From: Primula veris | Lineage: Eukaryota; Streptophyta; Magnoliopsida; Ericales; Primulaceae | Assembly (NCBI GenBank): GCA_963682055.1 | Contig: OY821741.1 | Coordinates: 7,571,501 to 7,635,500, forward strand | DNA length: 64,000 nt | Direction of reading: 5' to 3' | Part shown: positions 25,501-36,429 of the stretch, piece by piece | Numbering within the stretch: position 1 is the first letter of the stretch | Layout: the number at the start of each line of letters is the position of its first letter | Made by a program: the position numbers and the translations under genes | The notes under the pieces: generated by a model | Told to the model about the DNA's origin: nothing | Databases searched by the model: none | The model's input: only the letters and a program-made list of their open reading frames with translations

Positions 25501-26003
25501 ACAATAAAAAACCTAGAAAAGCACAAAATAAAAAACCTAATAAAAAACGTGTACATTCATATATATATATATATATATAGATAGATACATAAATACCTAG
25601 GATCGATTAGCGTCTGGTGATCATAAATCACAATCTGCCTCGGCACCCCGAACGTCCCTTCTCCCTCCTCACTGCCACGTGTCACCTCATTCACCGCATC
25701 GAGCATCGACACCCTGTTATGTAGCCTGGAGATATCCTCAACCGAATCAATCACGAGCGAATTAGGGTTCATAACAGAGTACTCCTCGAGCTGAGACTTC
25801 CAATCGTGACCGCTGATCTTATGCAGGACGCAATCGAACGGTCCCTGTTGCGTTAACGGGACGGTAAGGTCGATTGGGACGAGATCAATGCGCTTTTCCG
25901 AAGCTAGGGTTAAAAGAGAGGGTCGGATGAACGAGTTTTGCTTCTTCGGTGCTAACGCATAGCCTATTCGGAACCGTGACAATTGCTCCTCCTCCTCCGC
26001 CAT
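16575..26003 (-). CDS. ITPK: Inositol-tetrakisphosphate 1-kinase (ITPK family), two exons 8.5 kb apart
   Basis: Exon 1 is 25597-26003 and exon 2 is 16575-17133. The donor CCTAG|GTATTT and acceptor TTCTTACAG|TAAATGG join in phase 2 (AG+T = Ser136) to give 321 aa, the usual ITPK length. Exon 1 holds the N-terminal inositol-phosphate-binding half ([20 protein letters not shown]). Exon 2 holds the ATP-grasp half: [13 protein letters not shown] (148-160), [10 protein letters not shown] (179-188) and metal-binding D292/N294 in DINYFPGY. The enzyme phosphorylates inositol tris/tetrakisphosphates in the cytosol or nucleus, toward InsP6 and pyrophosphates. Closest to the ITPK1/ITPK3 type by eye. The 8463-bp intron contains four damaged copies of exon 1. 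The 5'-most copy is the only intact one, so it was chosen. Assembly is inferred from phase and homology. Confidence 0.88.
17740..19445. repeat. Diverged tandem duplication inside the ITPK intron
   Basis: Two copies of about 0.85 kb lie head to tail (about 17740-18600 and 18601-19445). Shared blocks include ACAGAAAGAAAAATTAG (17773 and 18637), AAATCTAGAGGATAC and GGATATTATGAACCCT (18570 and 19404). The spacing drifts from about 865 to 834 bp because of indels. It is non-coding. Confidence 0.8.
19446..21890. other. ITPK intron, no gene seen
   Basis: AT-rich intron sequence. A solo Stowaway-like end (TACTCCCTTTCCATCCC, 20276-20292) is the only transposon hint. Frames at 19724 and 21120 on the minus strand have no recognisable content. 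Confidence 0.5.
21891..22245. mobile_element. Harbinger-like foldback MITE, copy 1
   Basis: The terminal inverted repeats AGGGTGTGTTTGG / CCAAACACACCCT and the purine/pyrimidine-rich arms (GGAAAATGATTT type) make a long foldback. It is the same family as the element at 42644-43007, which has a TTA duplication. No clean duplication is seen here. Open frames inside are by-products of the simple sequence. Confidence 0.75.
22441..22792 (-). pseudogene. Decayed ITPK exon 1 copy E
   Basis: Reading the minus strand, homology to ITPK exon 1 starts around the SFIRPSL segment and runs to the exon end. A one-base deletion in the LHNRVS codons shifts the frame. The splice donor has mutated from GT to AT (CCCAG|ATATTT), and the first 25 or so codons are absent. 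It is the oldest and most diverged copy in the array and cannot make a functional exon. Confidence 0.8.
22793..23537. other. ITPK intron between exon copies E and D
   Basis: AT-rich DNA with many short AACCTAACTAAA-type repeats that are degraded versions of the spacer found between the other exon copies. No gene. Confidence 0.5.
23538..23916 (-). pseudogene. ITPK exon 1 copy D, frameshifted
   Basis: It keeps the ATG (MAEEQPSR start) and the donor CCCAG|GTATTT. It has the 13-bp deletion shared with B and C that creates a stop straight after FIRP. It also lacks 21 bp encoding RLHNRVS, a conserved ITPK motif, and has a local expansion near [13 protein letters not shown] longer frame across it starts only at a TTG upstream and is not a supported start. 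Confidence 0.85.
24217..24604 (-). pseudogene. ITPK exon 1 copy C, frameshifted
   Basis: Full-length copy with start codon, promoter-proximal GA repeat and splice donor intact, but with the 13-bp deletion giving a stop after about 26 codons. Its 3' half matches copy D (TNPGSLV, SVEEIS), not A. Confidence 0.88.
24906..25293 (-). pseudogene. ITPK exon 1 copy B, frameshifted mosaic
   Basis: It has the same 13-bp deletion and early stop as C and D in its 5' half. Its 3' half is nearly identical to the intact copy A (MNPNSLV, SVEDIS, LDAVNEV). This mosaic pattern points to unequal crossing-over or gene conversion between neighbours. Start codon and donor are intact. Confidence 0.88.
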
Positions 26004-26115
26004 TATTATTATTATTATTATAGAGATATATAAATATAAGAGTGTGTATTTATGTATGTATATGAGTGTGTATATTTATATTTTAGAGAGAGAGAGAGAG
26101 AGAGAGAGTGAGGTA
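26004..26115 (-). promoter_or_regulatory. ITPK 5' leader with ATT and GA repeats
   Basis: Just upstream of the start codon are an (ATT)n run, a TATA-like stretch and a (GA)n run (about 26082-26109), read as (CT)n in the gene direction. CT-rich leaders are typical of plant 5' UTRs. Shorter versions of the GA run precede copies B, C and D. Confidence 0.5.
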
Positions 26116-26272
26116 GTGTAGGGATATAATGTTGTATGTATAGGTCTCGGTGGGGGTATTCATGGCATATACCGGATTACAATTTGGTCCCTGAAGTTTT
26201 GAAAAATTAATAACAAACTGAATAATTACTACTTTATTACTAACATGACACACCTTTTAGCTCTTACAGTTG

Positions 26273-26659
26273 AAGAGCATCTGCATCTGATATCTCAAAA
26301 CATATTTTTTCAGTAAAATTTGATGATTATGGTATAAAAAGTGACATGTATTATGAGTCATGTAAATTTCTTAAATTTCAGTAAACACAAAAATCACCTT
26401 TTATATGAGGAATGTATATGATTCGCTTGGTGAATATAATAGTAATAAATTATCATGGGTTCACATTTTTGTGGTTGAAATACTGTTATAATTATTAAAT
26501 GATAATAAATAAATAAAAAGAAATAATGTATGGTTATTATAAGGAAATTAATAAGTAGGCTGGAATTTTGTGTAAATGTATACGGTTCCTTTTAAGATAT
26601 AAAATATGTTAGGTTTAAGTAAATGGTTAAGATTGCTGATGCTGATGCGGTTGCTCTTA
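26273..26659 (+). mobile_element. MITE, first of an inverted pair
   Basis: Terminal inverted repeats AAGAGCATCTGCATC / GATGCGGTTGCTCTT bound about 390 bp of AT-rich DNA. The whole sequence recurs in reverse orientation at 29663-30065. It is non-coding. Confidence 0.65.
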
Positions 26660-26699
26660 TAACCCAGCTCGTTCCTTTTATTAAAAGGTGATTAAAACG

Positions 26700-27260
26700 T
26701 TAAAAAAAATCTATGTAGTTTTATTGAATTTTCTGAAAGTAGCATTTCAGCCCACTCATTTACCAAATATAGCGGTTTAGTCCATCCCTTTTTAAGTTTG
26801 GTCTTTTAGATAGTGGTGAAGATGAGAGAAGATAGGGGGAATGGGGGAATTGATAAGAATTTGGAATATGTGGGTCTAATATGAATTTTCTAAAATTATG
26901 TGGGTCAAATCTGAAGTTTCTAAAATTATGTGGGTTCTGAGAATAGGACCTTTTTCAGGGGAGTATGGGTAGGCTTCTATTTAGTCACTTAAGTTTTAAA
27001 AAATTACGAAAAAACCATTTACTTTAGATAGTGTAATTGTTTTAGCCTTTTAGAGACGTGTTTTTTACACAACATTGCAGTTTTGCAATTACCAAATATA
27101 GCTTTTTAATCCCTTAAAGTCTTCTAAAATTAGCACTTCTGCCCCTGCAATTACCAAATATGGTCCTTATTGTCCCTTAGTCTTCTAAAATTAGCATTTC
27201 TTTCCCTGTAATTACCAAATATAGCGTTTTTAGTCCACCCCTTTTAAAGTTCCTTGGCAG
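26700..27260. repeat. Three spaced short direct repeats
   Basis: The phrases TTACCAAATATAGC and TCTTCTAAAATTAGCA recur at about 26760, 27090-27150 and 27180-27235. It is probably decayed transposon sequence. No coding content. Confidence 0.5.
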
Positions 27261-29256
27261 TAATTTTTTTTTAAAAGGATTTCAGAGAAACCATTTGATT
27301 GAACAATTATTTGGACACACTACCTATACACAACATTCCAGTTTAGTTTTGTTAAAGGATGATGAACATTGCTATAAACGAGTGTAGAATTTGAACATTG
27401 ACGTCGGATATAAATTGTTTAGGTCTATATGTTTAGTATGTCCGCATGATTGAACACGTAACTACTGCATTTTAGTAGAACTTAAATTGCAATTTTATGT
27501 GTCGTGCCTTGTTCATAACTGTAGTTGTTAAAAAGTTAGCAAGTTGTAATGCAAAACTGATATTTTCCCACATTTAAATTGAGGACTTAGGCCTAAAGCA
27601 ACATCACATAGGAATATTTATATGAGTCAATTTCAAAATGAAAAGGACTTTTAGCTTTTGAGAGTAATTTAAGGAGACTTTTTTTGACTAATGTTTGTGT
27701 GAAATTTGGCAGTAGCTACAAAAAGATTATACTATTCGTGGTTCTCTTTTGCAAAAAATAAAAAGGTTATGCTTTTGGAATGGTTTTATTTCCTATTATA
27801 GTATTAGTATTTGGAAATTAGGAAATGGTATATTATAATAGTAAAATCTATCCACGCGTTGCGTGTGTGAGACGCGTAATGACATAAAATATATTTTATT
27901 TTGAACGTAATATTCAGATTTAGTACCATTTATTGTACCTATGCAGATTAAAACGAATTGTTAATTAATTTAGACTACATCCGTAATTAAGAAAATATAA
28001 TGAGAACAAATTGTTAATTAATTAGATTAGTTAAATTGTTAATTATTAAAATAGAATGAAGGTATTTTTAGAAAAATTTGGTAAAATTTGGCAGACTCAA
28101 CTTTTATTGAGTTTGATTATATTAATAGTTAGTTTTGTTATATTAATATCATGATAACGTTGTCACAACTCATATTTTGGTATTTCTTGCAAGTAATTTT
28201 TAAAGTTTTCTTATTTGTACTTTTGTTTAAGAATACTGAACTTTTTACTTTTTTGGGAAAAGGACTGCAACTTTATTCGGATGAGATCATTTTTATTTTT
28301 CAGCACAAAAAAAAAACTAATTAAACTCTATAGCTGATGCAGCTTAAAAAAGTCACTAATTAAACATCTAATTTTCTTAAGACGCAACATAAAATATTTT
28401 CCATTTCAACTACTCATGGAGATCAATTGTATTAAAAATAAAATAATTATTCATAGTAGGTGTTTGAATGAGTTGAACCAAGTCATTGGTTTATCAAAAC
28501 ACCAAAATGTACTTATAGGACTTGTTTGGTTCCGCTTGTACTGATATGGGATTAGGTGGATTTGATTAGAAATATAGTCGGACCTATAAATACCGTGTTT
28601 GGTTAAAAAAATGAAGGCGGAACTACTTAGTAACATGAGATTAGAAATAATAATAAATGAGGGTATTTTGAGTAAATGTGCTGTGGTATTGGAAAATAAG
28701 GGTATTTGGAGTAAATGAGTGTGTGGTATATATATATATATATGCATATATTTTGCAAGTTTATTTATTATAAATATAAATATAAATTTGTAAAATAGTA
28801 CAACCCCAATAAAAATCAAACAAACACTTCATTTATATTTCGTGTCTATACTATTAATTCGGCCTTCATTTATTATTCTGCCATAGTTCGAAGGTATTGC
28901 TAGTCTCATTACTACCAATCCCGTAAGCAAACGATACCTTATTGTAACGGAGGATAAGAAGATAATATTTTGTTATCCTAACTCGTTTATATTTTTCTTA
29001 GAAGCAAAAGGTGTTTGACATTCATATTTATAGTGTTGCTCATGTAATAATTTCTCTTAATTATATGGTTAAATCATAGTCTCATATTAAGTACGATTAC
29101 GGGATTTTGAATAGAGCTTATAATATACCCGTAAATTTATTCCAACTTGTGTAATTCAGGTTTTGATTTCCTCAACTTTTAATTGTTATTTGTTATGCCG
29201 AACTATTTGTGTGTTCCATTTATATCTGTCAAAATAAAACAAGCATTAGTAGCAGT
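27261..29256. other. Intergenic, no gene seen
   Basis: AT-rich spacer between MITEs. A minus frame at 28451-28819 is hydrophobic but has no recognisable motif and covers a TA microsatellite near 28733. Confidence 0.45.
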
Positions 29257-29641
29257 AAGGATGGCAATTTCGCGGGTTTCAATCCGACCGACCATACTAT
29301 ATCCGAGGACAAAGTTGCACATTTACTCATTTGACCCGACCCGACCCATTTGACCCGTTTTCAAAAATATTTTTTTTACTTTTAAAAAATAAATCTCATA
29401 AATGCCAAATATTTCAAATAAAATTTGTTAGTTAGATTAAAAAATCATTTGATTTAGAAATATAATATAAAAATAATATAAAATAGAGAGTTTAATGTAT
29501 ATGAGAGAGAGGAGAGAGTGTGTCTTAAGTTGCACTTTTACCCATTTAAACCCGACTCGACCCGAATAGAATTACACTTTTACCCGACCGGCGACGGGTC
29601 GAGTCGAGTCGGATTGAAACCCGCGAAATTGCCATCCCTAA
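29257..29641. mobile_element. hAT-like MITE with long terminal inverted repeats
   Basis: The left end AGGATGGCAATTTCGCGGG and the right end CCCGCGAAATTGCCATCCC are inverted repeats that stay nearly perfect for about 30 bp. The interior has runs of GACCCGACCC and GGGTCGAGTC. The flanks GTAGCAGT (29249-29256) and GTACCAGT (29642-29649) form an 8-bp duplication with one change. Confidence 0.8.
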
Positions 29642-29662
29642 GTACCAGTGTAAAATTTGTTC

Positions 29663-30065
29663 TCTCAGCATCTTTAATCTTTAACCAACCACATCAGCAA
29701 CTTTAACCATTTCCTTAAATGTAACATGTTTTATATCTTTTAAGGAACCGTTTACATTTACACAAAATTTCATCTATTTTATTAATTTCTTTGTAATAAC
29801 CCTACATTATTTTTTTATTTGTTTATTATCATTTAATAATCATAACAAATTTTCAACCACAAAAATGTGGACTCAATGATAGTTTATTACTATTATATTC
29901 ACGAATGGAATCATATACATTTCTTTTATATATATATATAAAGTGAATTTTGTGTTTCCTGAAATTTAAGAAATTTATAGGGCTGCTGATGCATGACACT
30001 TTTTATACCATAATCACTAAATTTTAATAAAAAATATGTTTTGAGTTGTCAGATGCGAAGTTTTC
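29663..30065 (-). mobile_element. MITE, second of an inverted pair
   Basis: Diverged reverse-complement copy of 26273-26659. Shared blocks include CACTTTTTATACCATAATCA, TCAACCACAAAAATGTGG and ATATCTTTTAAGGAACCGT. Confidence 0.65.
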
Positions 30066-31413
30066 TATAGATGTTTATTTGTTAGATTGCCTTTGCTACT
30101 TAGTTGTTGGTTTCTCTTTTAACACACATATAATGTGTTAAGTGGAAACAAAAGTGGTTTGAATTTCTTGAATTGATTCTCATGTTTTAATACTTAATTA
30201 TTTGTTTGTGAATGACGATGTTAATTGTTGACATAATTTCTAATCGGTTTCTTGTTAACCAAGTGGGGTTCAATCTTAGGATTAAATTTGAACCCCGGGG
30301 AAAACAACAAAAGTACAACTTTTGGAAAACAACATTAGTTATAAACTAAACTTTTGGTGGATATTTCTTAGGGATATAATTTGGTGTTTGTTTTCCATGG
30401 GACAATTAAACAACTTTTAACAATCTTAATTATTGTCTAATCATTTTCATTTTTCCATTAGCCTATATAAAATACGTACTAGTCACATTGTGGATTAAGA
30501 ATACTCACACTTGGGTATAATTAAAACTTTTGATCTGCTTGAAACTTAGTCGCAAGTTTAGCTAGACTAAGTTTCAAGCAGATCGATTTTTTAGATAAAT
30601 AGGGTATTTTAATTGTTTTGAAAGGAGGTGGCAACTTTTTGTATAAAATTTTGTAATGTTTTTTAATTTACACAAAAGTACATAATTCAATTTTTTTAAG
30701 TAGTTGAACATGGAACAAAATATGACCTAAAGAGAGTGCTAATTTCAGTATGGGATTGTTAATATGCTGTCAATATGCCAACTGAAAGATAAGTAATTTT
30801 AACATACTAGTTGGATTCATCCACCACGCCTTTGATTTTTCTCATTTTTCGAAGCATCTTCAGAGTAGTTACTACTTGGCAAGCAGTTTCCGAAAGCCAT
30901 GTACAAGTAATTGAAGAAAACCTAAATAAGTGACGGTGTGGTGGTTAAAATCAGATCAACTATATAACAGATACCAAGAGTTTGAAATCATCTGGTGTCA
31001 TATTTCTTGCTTAACCGATTTATGTGATTTGCTGTGATTGAAAGTTTCCGGGATTGGGTTGCTTTGTCTAGAGGGCTAAACGTCACTGCCTATTAGATAG
31101 TAAACTCGTTTTTGGATTATTCGATAGATTATAATTGTTCAGGCTCGACTCTAGTTGTTCATACTTCATTTATAAATGAATTCCAAACAATCTTCTATCG
31201 TTATATATCACGTAGAGGTCATGTCCTGCATAAAATTCTGTTAAATCTGACAAAATAATTAAAGAAATGCGGCAATAAATTTCAAAAGCATTTACATTCA
31301 CAAAAGGATTATTCATTTTAATTCACAATAACATCACACACACAAAAACTAAGCTGTATCAGATAGACAAGTCAGCACTCATTGTGTTCCCAGGCGATTG
31401 TGATATCAATCTT
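30066..31413. other. Spacer with a 20-bp perfect hairpin
   Basis: No gene was found. The hairpin is at 30532-30584. The right end is the 3' flank of the syntaxin-like gene. Confidence 0.5.
30532..30584. repeat. Perfect 20-bp stem, 13-nt loop
   Basis: The left arm 30532-30551 (GATCTGCTTGAAACTTAGTC) is exactly complementary to 30565-30584. The stem is flanked by T-rich DNA. It is too short for a typical plant miRNA precursor, and its role is unknown. Confidence 0.85.
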
Positions 31414-33895
31414 TCACTGAAGTTGTTTGATTTTTCTTATCGATACTACTAGGATCACAATGAGAATCAGACAACCAAAAATCACCAAAAAGCAGATCTG
31501 CATTGCAGGGGAAACAGGATTATAGAGATAGCATTCACATCTTAGCAGCATAGATTGAAAAGTTTATGGTAACACTAACAGTCTTCATAGTTTTACTCGA
31601 TAAATCAGATTGTTAAAAATCCATGGTTGATAATCGGCATTTCTTATGAACAAAATACATAATTTAAAACATATTAAGGGTCTAATCATTGATTAATCAG
31701 GGTAACTGTCTATATGATCATTTACGTTGATACGGTCTCCTTCATGTTACAGGTACTTTAGGGCTGTTATCATGAAGAAACGCTATAGAAGCGACCGAAT
31801 ATGTCGCTGACTCACTTCTTAACTTTCGTGAACAAAAGTTGTAACATTTTCAACACTGTGGAGATTGCTAAATGTATACGGTTGCAATTAAAATTATGAG
31901 AACAGATCGTAACTGTTACTTTCAATTAGAAAAAAAAAGTTATACAGACAAAATGGGACTTACAATATAAGAATTTGATCTTTGAGGCTTCGCTGCTTTC
32001 ATAAGTAAAGTTTTTCCCTGAGAAGCGGCATTACGAGCTCCATAAGAGTCGATACCATCTGAAATGCAAAAGGTAAGCACATTAAATTCAGGTTATAGAG
32101 TCGGTACCCATTGTGGGCTCCTTTGCCTGCAGCTTATAAGGAATAAGCTGGCTTATTTGAGACACAGAGAAAACTGAGTTTATTCAGTTTCAAACACGTA
32201 TTTTTGGAAGACAGTACGTCAAAATATCTGAGCTTTTAAGCTGACCAACCAAATAATACCACTTCGAAGAATAGAAATCTAATGTTCGCTTGAAAGTTGA
32301 AACCAGATAAGCCGGTTGTGTTAAGAATATATATCGAGAGCTCAACTCAACTTACAATTCATGGTTCCTTGTTCATGGACTACCACAGCAAGGTCATTAT
32401 AAATTGCTTTTATTTCCCTAATTTGATACTGGATTTCTTCTATAGCTTTCCATCTCTCTTCAGTTTCAGCTTCATTTGAGGAAATATCATTTTCCAACAC
32501 CACCAAACCTTCCATTCTGCACTTTAGATGCATGATTTTATTGACTAATGCATAATATACATGAATAATACGGTTTTGAATTCTAGATTTATTCGAGTCA
32601 CATGTTACTATTTCCTTGTAATTTGGTTAGTAAATATTAGATTAAAGAGGATGTAGACATAAACTACAGTTTTGAATATACTGACTATGAAACTAGCATA
32701 TCTAATTTAAAGCGTCTTCTTTTATTCTCTTCTTGGAACTAGAAAACAACTTGTCACAAAAATTAAGTATGGTTATTATGTTATACTCTTCATGGCTTGC
32801 TTAATTTGAAACAAGATTCGTATTCAGAGTGAAACGACATTCAAACAGGTCCATAGCCTGGCTCAATTTTCATAAATAGGTGTTTGTGAACCATGCAGAT
32901 TGTAGAGTAACCTCAAATCATATGAATATAAATTTCACTACAAAATATAGTGAATATAACCACTATCCTTTAAATATTCAACACAGTTCAAGTGTAAAAA
33001 GGCAAGGTATGACTGACCTGCTCGGTTTCTAAAATCTACCATCTAAGCAAGATACTCATATATAATACCGAAGGCTTGTTTGGTTGAAGCTCTTAGGCTT
33101 AATAACTGGCTTATTTTGTTAAAAGTTGCTGGCAGACCATCTTAGAAGTCCTTAGTTTCCTTCTTTGGAGAATAATAATTGAAAAAATGTAAATGACTTT
33201 ACCTTTTATATTCGACAAGCAAACTATGATTTTCTTCACTTCTTTCTGTACTTGGGTCCACGTCCGTGGCAGTACGGCTGCATCGAGATAATTGTATTTA
33301 TGAAATAAGCAACATTATTGATGATTTTTGCAAATTTTCCTCGTAAATCAACTAGTACCTCGAAGAAGCTTCTTGGGTAACTAAAGGTGGATAAACTGAC
33401 TCCGCCTCAGCTGCCAATTGTGAAGGTTTCTGGAACTTTTTAAAAAACGATTGGAATTTATTAGCAAGTTTACTGTCGGTTATCTTCCTGTTGACCTACA
33501 GTTACAAAATTTTAACAAAATGTTTATGTCCAACTATCAATGCTTCCAAATCAAACATATCAACCAGATAAAACATCGAGAAAGTAGATTTATTGTTTAT
33601 GTCCTTTTTAGGGTTTCCGCAAAGCTGAACCATTTATTAAAACAGAGAAAAGCAAGAAGAACTGGAGCAATTTCATGTTCTACCTTTTTTTATACAAACA
33701 AATTTCCAAACAAGGGAATCAAGTTCCTCTAGATACACGGTGTTTCCATTGAACTTTCGACAATTCTATTAGGAGGTTCTGAATGCATAATTACAAAAGT
33801 TCCAATAAAGGGAAGTACCTTGTCACTAGCTTTCTTGAGTTTATCTGAAATTTCCTTCACCATCTGAACAGAACAATTGTGACTTGATATTGTAT
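31414..33895 (-). pseudogene. SYP2-type syntaxin (Qa-SNARE), C-terminal exons only
   Basis: Six exons with GT-AG borders and matching phases can be joined: 33819-33895, 33359-33483, 33203-33277, 32356-32516, 31964-32058 and 31414-31497. They give about 205 codons without a stop. The order matches plant SYP2 proteins (PEP12/VAM3 type): end of the Habc bundle (MVKEISDKLKKAS, KLANKFQSFFKKFQK), linker, Qa-SNARE helix (IEEIQYQIREIKAIYNDLAV, with the central Gln in HEQG), then the last exon with a membrane anchor (ICFLVIFGCLILIVILVVS) and the stop. Such syntaxins drive vesicle fusion at the prevacuole/vacuole. The exons for the N-terminus were not found up to 35.4 kb, and the segment after HEQG is shorter than usual. 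I therefore call it a truncated gene or pseudogene, but a distant first exon is possible. Confidence 0.75.
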
Positions 33896-35409
33896 CTGCC
33901 AATAAGCAAACAAACAGGTGCTTTCATAAATATTAATTTTTCTAATTTATAAATAGAACATTAGTCATTAGCCATTTGAGTTGAACAGAAATGAAAAGAG
34001 AAAGGGAAAAACTTGCAGAAGTCAACAATGGGCCTTGTCTTTATCATCACAAAGCTCATGTCAAAATTCATAAGTTGGCATGTATATAAAAACATCAAAC
34101 ATGGATACTGGATTATACATTACTGGTTTTGTCTCTATTAGAGGGTGTACATTGACTTTCCACTTTGTCAACCAATCCAGACCATCGTATAATCATTAGT
34201 ATCGAGATTAGTAATTTCGCAACCAAACAATGTATTAAAAGGAAATTTTATGTTTTTATACCTTATACATGCTTTGTATTTCGGTTTAGTGTCATCTATT
34301 TAAAAATATTTTGTCTAGTACCCTTTACTTGAACAATAACAAATTTTGCATTTTTAACGTTAACGTTAGATGGAGATGACATGCCAATGACAATAATAAT
34401 AACAAATTTTGCATTTTTAACGTTAACGTTACATCTGACAGTGTGATGTGGCGGTAATGACGTCACTGACATATCACCAGTTCACCGTACAATTCTCATG
34501 ATATTATTGAAGTAGAATGATGATAAAAATAATTATTGATAACAGAAGACACTAAACTGATATGCAACGTAAGTATATGGTACAATAACATAGAAAACCC
34601 GGCCTTGAAATATCATTTTTTATTAAGGCTAATTGATATTTAATATACCAAACTATCATAACAAATTTCACACCAAGCTATGATTTATAAATTTTTAACA
34701 ATTTTCAGACTAAACATGCACAACTTAAATAATCAACATACTACCGTCATATTAAACAATTTCCGTAGTGCAAATGTATAACCGTCGTATTAAACCCGAC
34801 TTCAAACTGACTAATTTTTAATATATGAACGGGTCAATTTTTACTCAAAACAAAATTGAGAGTGCTTCATTGTCAAATTCCGTCCACTTCTGTTTATTAA
34901 TTTGACGAACGTATACTAATGGTGTAATTTCTTCTTATTTAATATGGAAAATATTAAAAAATATAGTTTGATATGAAATCGCATTTGACGAATTCAAAAT
35001 CTTATCAAAATAATTCCGACCTTTTTAGTAATTAAAAATAATCATACACAATCATTAATACCGACACAGTTAATTATTCCATACTATAAAAATAAAGTAT
35101 GAAACTATGATATTGTTGAAATATAAATGTAGCTAGACTAGTTGGGCCGATACCTACCCCCACAAGTCCCACTTTCTAATTTTATAATTGCATATATGTA
35201 TATGACTATACCCTGTACAATCAAACTTAAATAAAAATATAAAATACTATTTGATACTATGTTAAAATTTAAATATTAATTAAAAAAGAATTTTTATAAT
35301 TAATTATTATATATTTTACGTGACGATATATTGCATAGTTTAAGAAGACGAATGAATAAAACAAAAACCCAAATTATTAAAACAGTCTAGAGGGATAAAG
35401 ATAAAAGGA
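33896..35409. other. Spacer upstream of the syntaxin-like gene
   Basis: No N-terminal syntaxin exon was recognised. A short direct duplication (ACAAATTTTGCATTTTTAAC, at about 34348 and 34403, each followed by GTTAACGTTA) is the only structure seen. Confidence 0.5.
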
Positions 35410-36112
35410 TAAGATGTGACGATGTCATGATGAACCTTTAATATTTATCATTTTCTCTTATATAAACAGTGCTTTCTCATCTATTTTTTTTTCAGAACCC
35501 TAATTTTTTTTATAACTTACTATATATAAAAAACTTATATTTTACTATTATAATTAGGGTTGCCGCATCTTCATTCATTCTCTGAGGTTAGGACTTGTGA
35601 TTTTTTTATTCCTTCTTTCTGTTACTTAGTGACTTTTTAAATTTATATGTTTTCTTTATTTTAATTGATTAGTTGGATTGCTCTCTTTTTTTCCCATTTG
35701 AAACCAAATAAGGATGGTAAAATCTTTGCTTTAATTTAACCAAAAATCATTAAAATTTCAATTCGAAAATGATTTTTGGTTAAATTAAAGCAAAGATTTT
35801 ACCATCCTTATTTGGTTTCAAATGGGAAAAAAAGAGAGCAATCTAACTAATCAATAAAAATAAAGAAAACATATAAATTTAAAAAGTCACTAAGTAACAG
35901 AAAGAAGGAATAAAAAAATCACAAGTCCTAACCTCAGAGAATGAATGAAGATGCGGCAACCCTAATTATAATAGTAAAATATAAGCTTTTTTATATATAG
36001 TAAGTTATAAAAAAAATTAGGGTTCTGAAAAAAAATAGAGGAGAAAGCACTGTTTATATAGGGGAAAATGATAAATATTAAAGGCTCATCATGACATCAC
36101 ATTACATCTACG
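35410..36112. repeat. Near-perfect 0.7-kb palindrome with promoter-like arms
   Basis: Arms of about 340 bp (35410-35751 and 35768-36112) are reverse complements with only about ten differences by eye, separated by a 16-base loop. Each arm, read toward the centre, has a TATA-like TATATAAACAGTGC, the telo-box-like AACCCTAATT / TTAGGGTTGCC, a CT-rich leader and a possible donor CTCTGAG|GTTAGG. This resembles the promoter and first noncoding exon of a housekeeping gene, but no source gene is in the window. A transcript from either end would fold into a long hairpin RNA. Confidence 0.9.
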
Positions 36113-36429
36113 GTTTACACGGTGTCAATTTAACAAACTAAAAACAGAATTCTCTCTCTAACAAAAAACACAGAGAAACTTTAAAAAAACCCAAAAAACC
36201 CCCAAATGATCACTAATCAATCAAAATAAAAACCATATCCATCCAAATTCGTCCGATTAAACCACGTTTACATTTAATTCACCAAATTAGATACCCTAAT
36301 TCAATATATTTCTTTATTCCCTAATTTATTATTTATTTTATATAGTTTCAATTTATAAAATAGGGAAAAAGATATAAAATATGCCCAATGGTTATTCAAT
36401 TGGTTATTATATTGCTTGTTATTAGTTGA

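Noticed and set aside
30532..30584. Plant microRNA precursor
   Set aside because: The stem-loop is too short and lacks the usual flanking stem, and no miRNA sequence was recognised.
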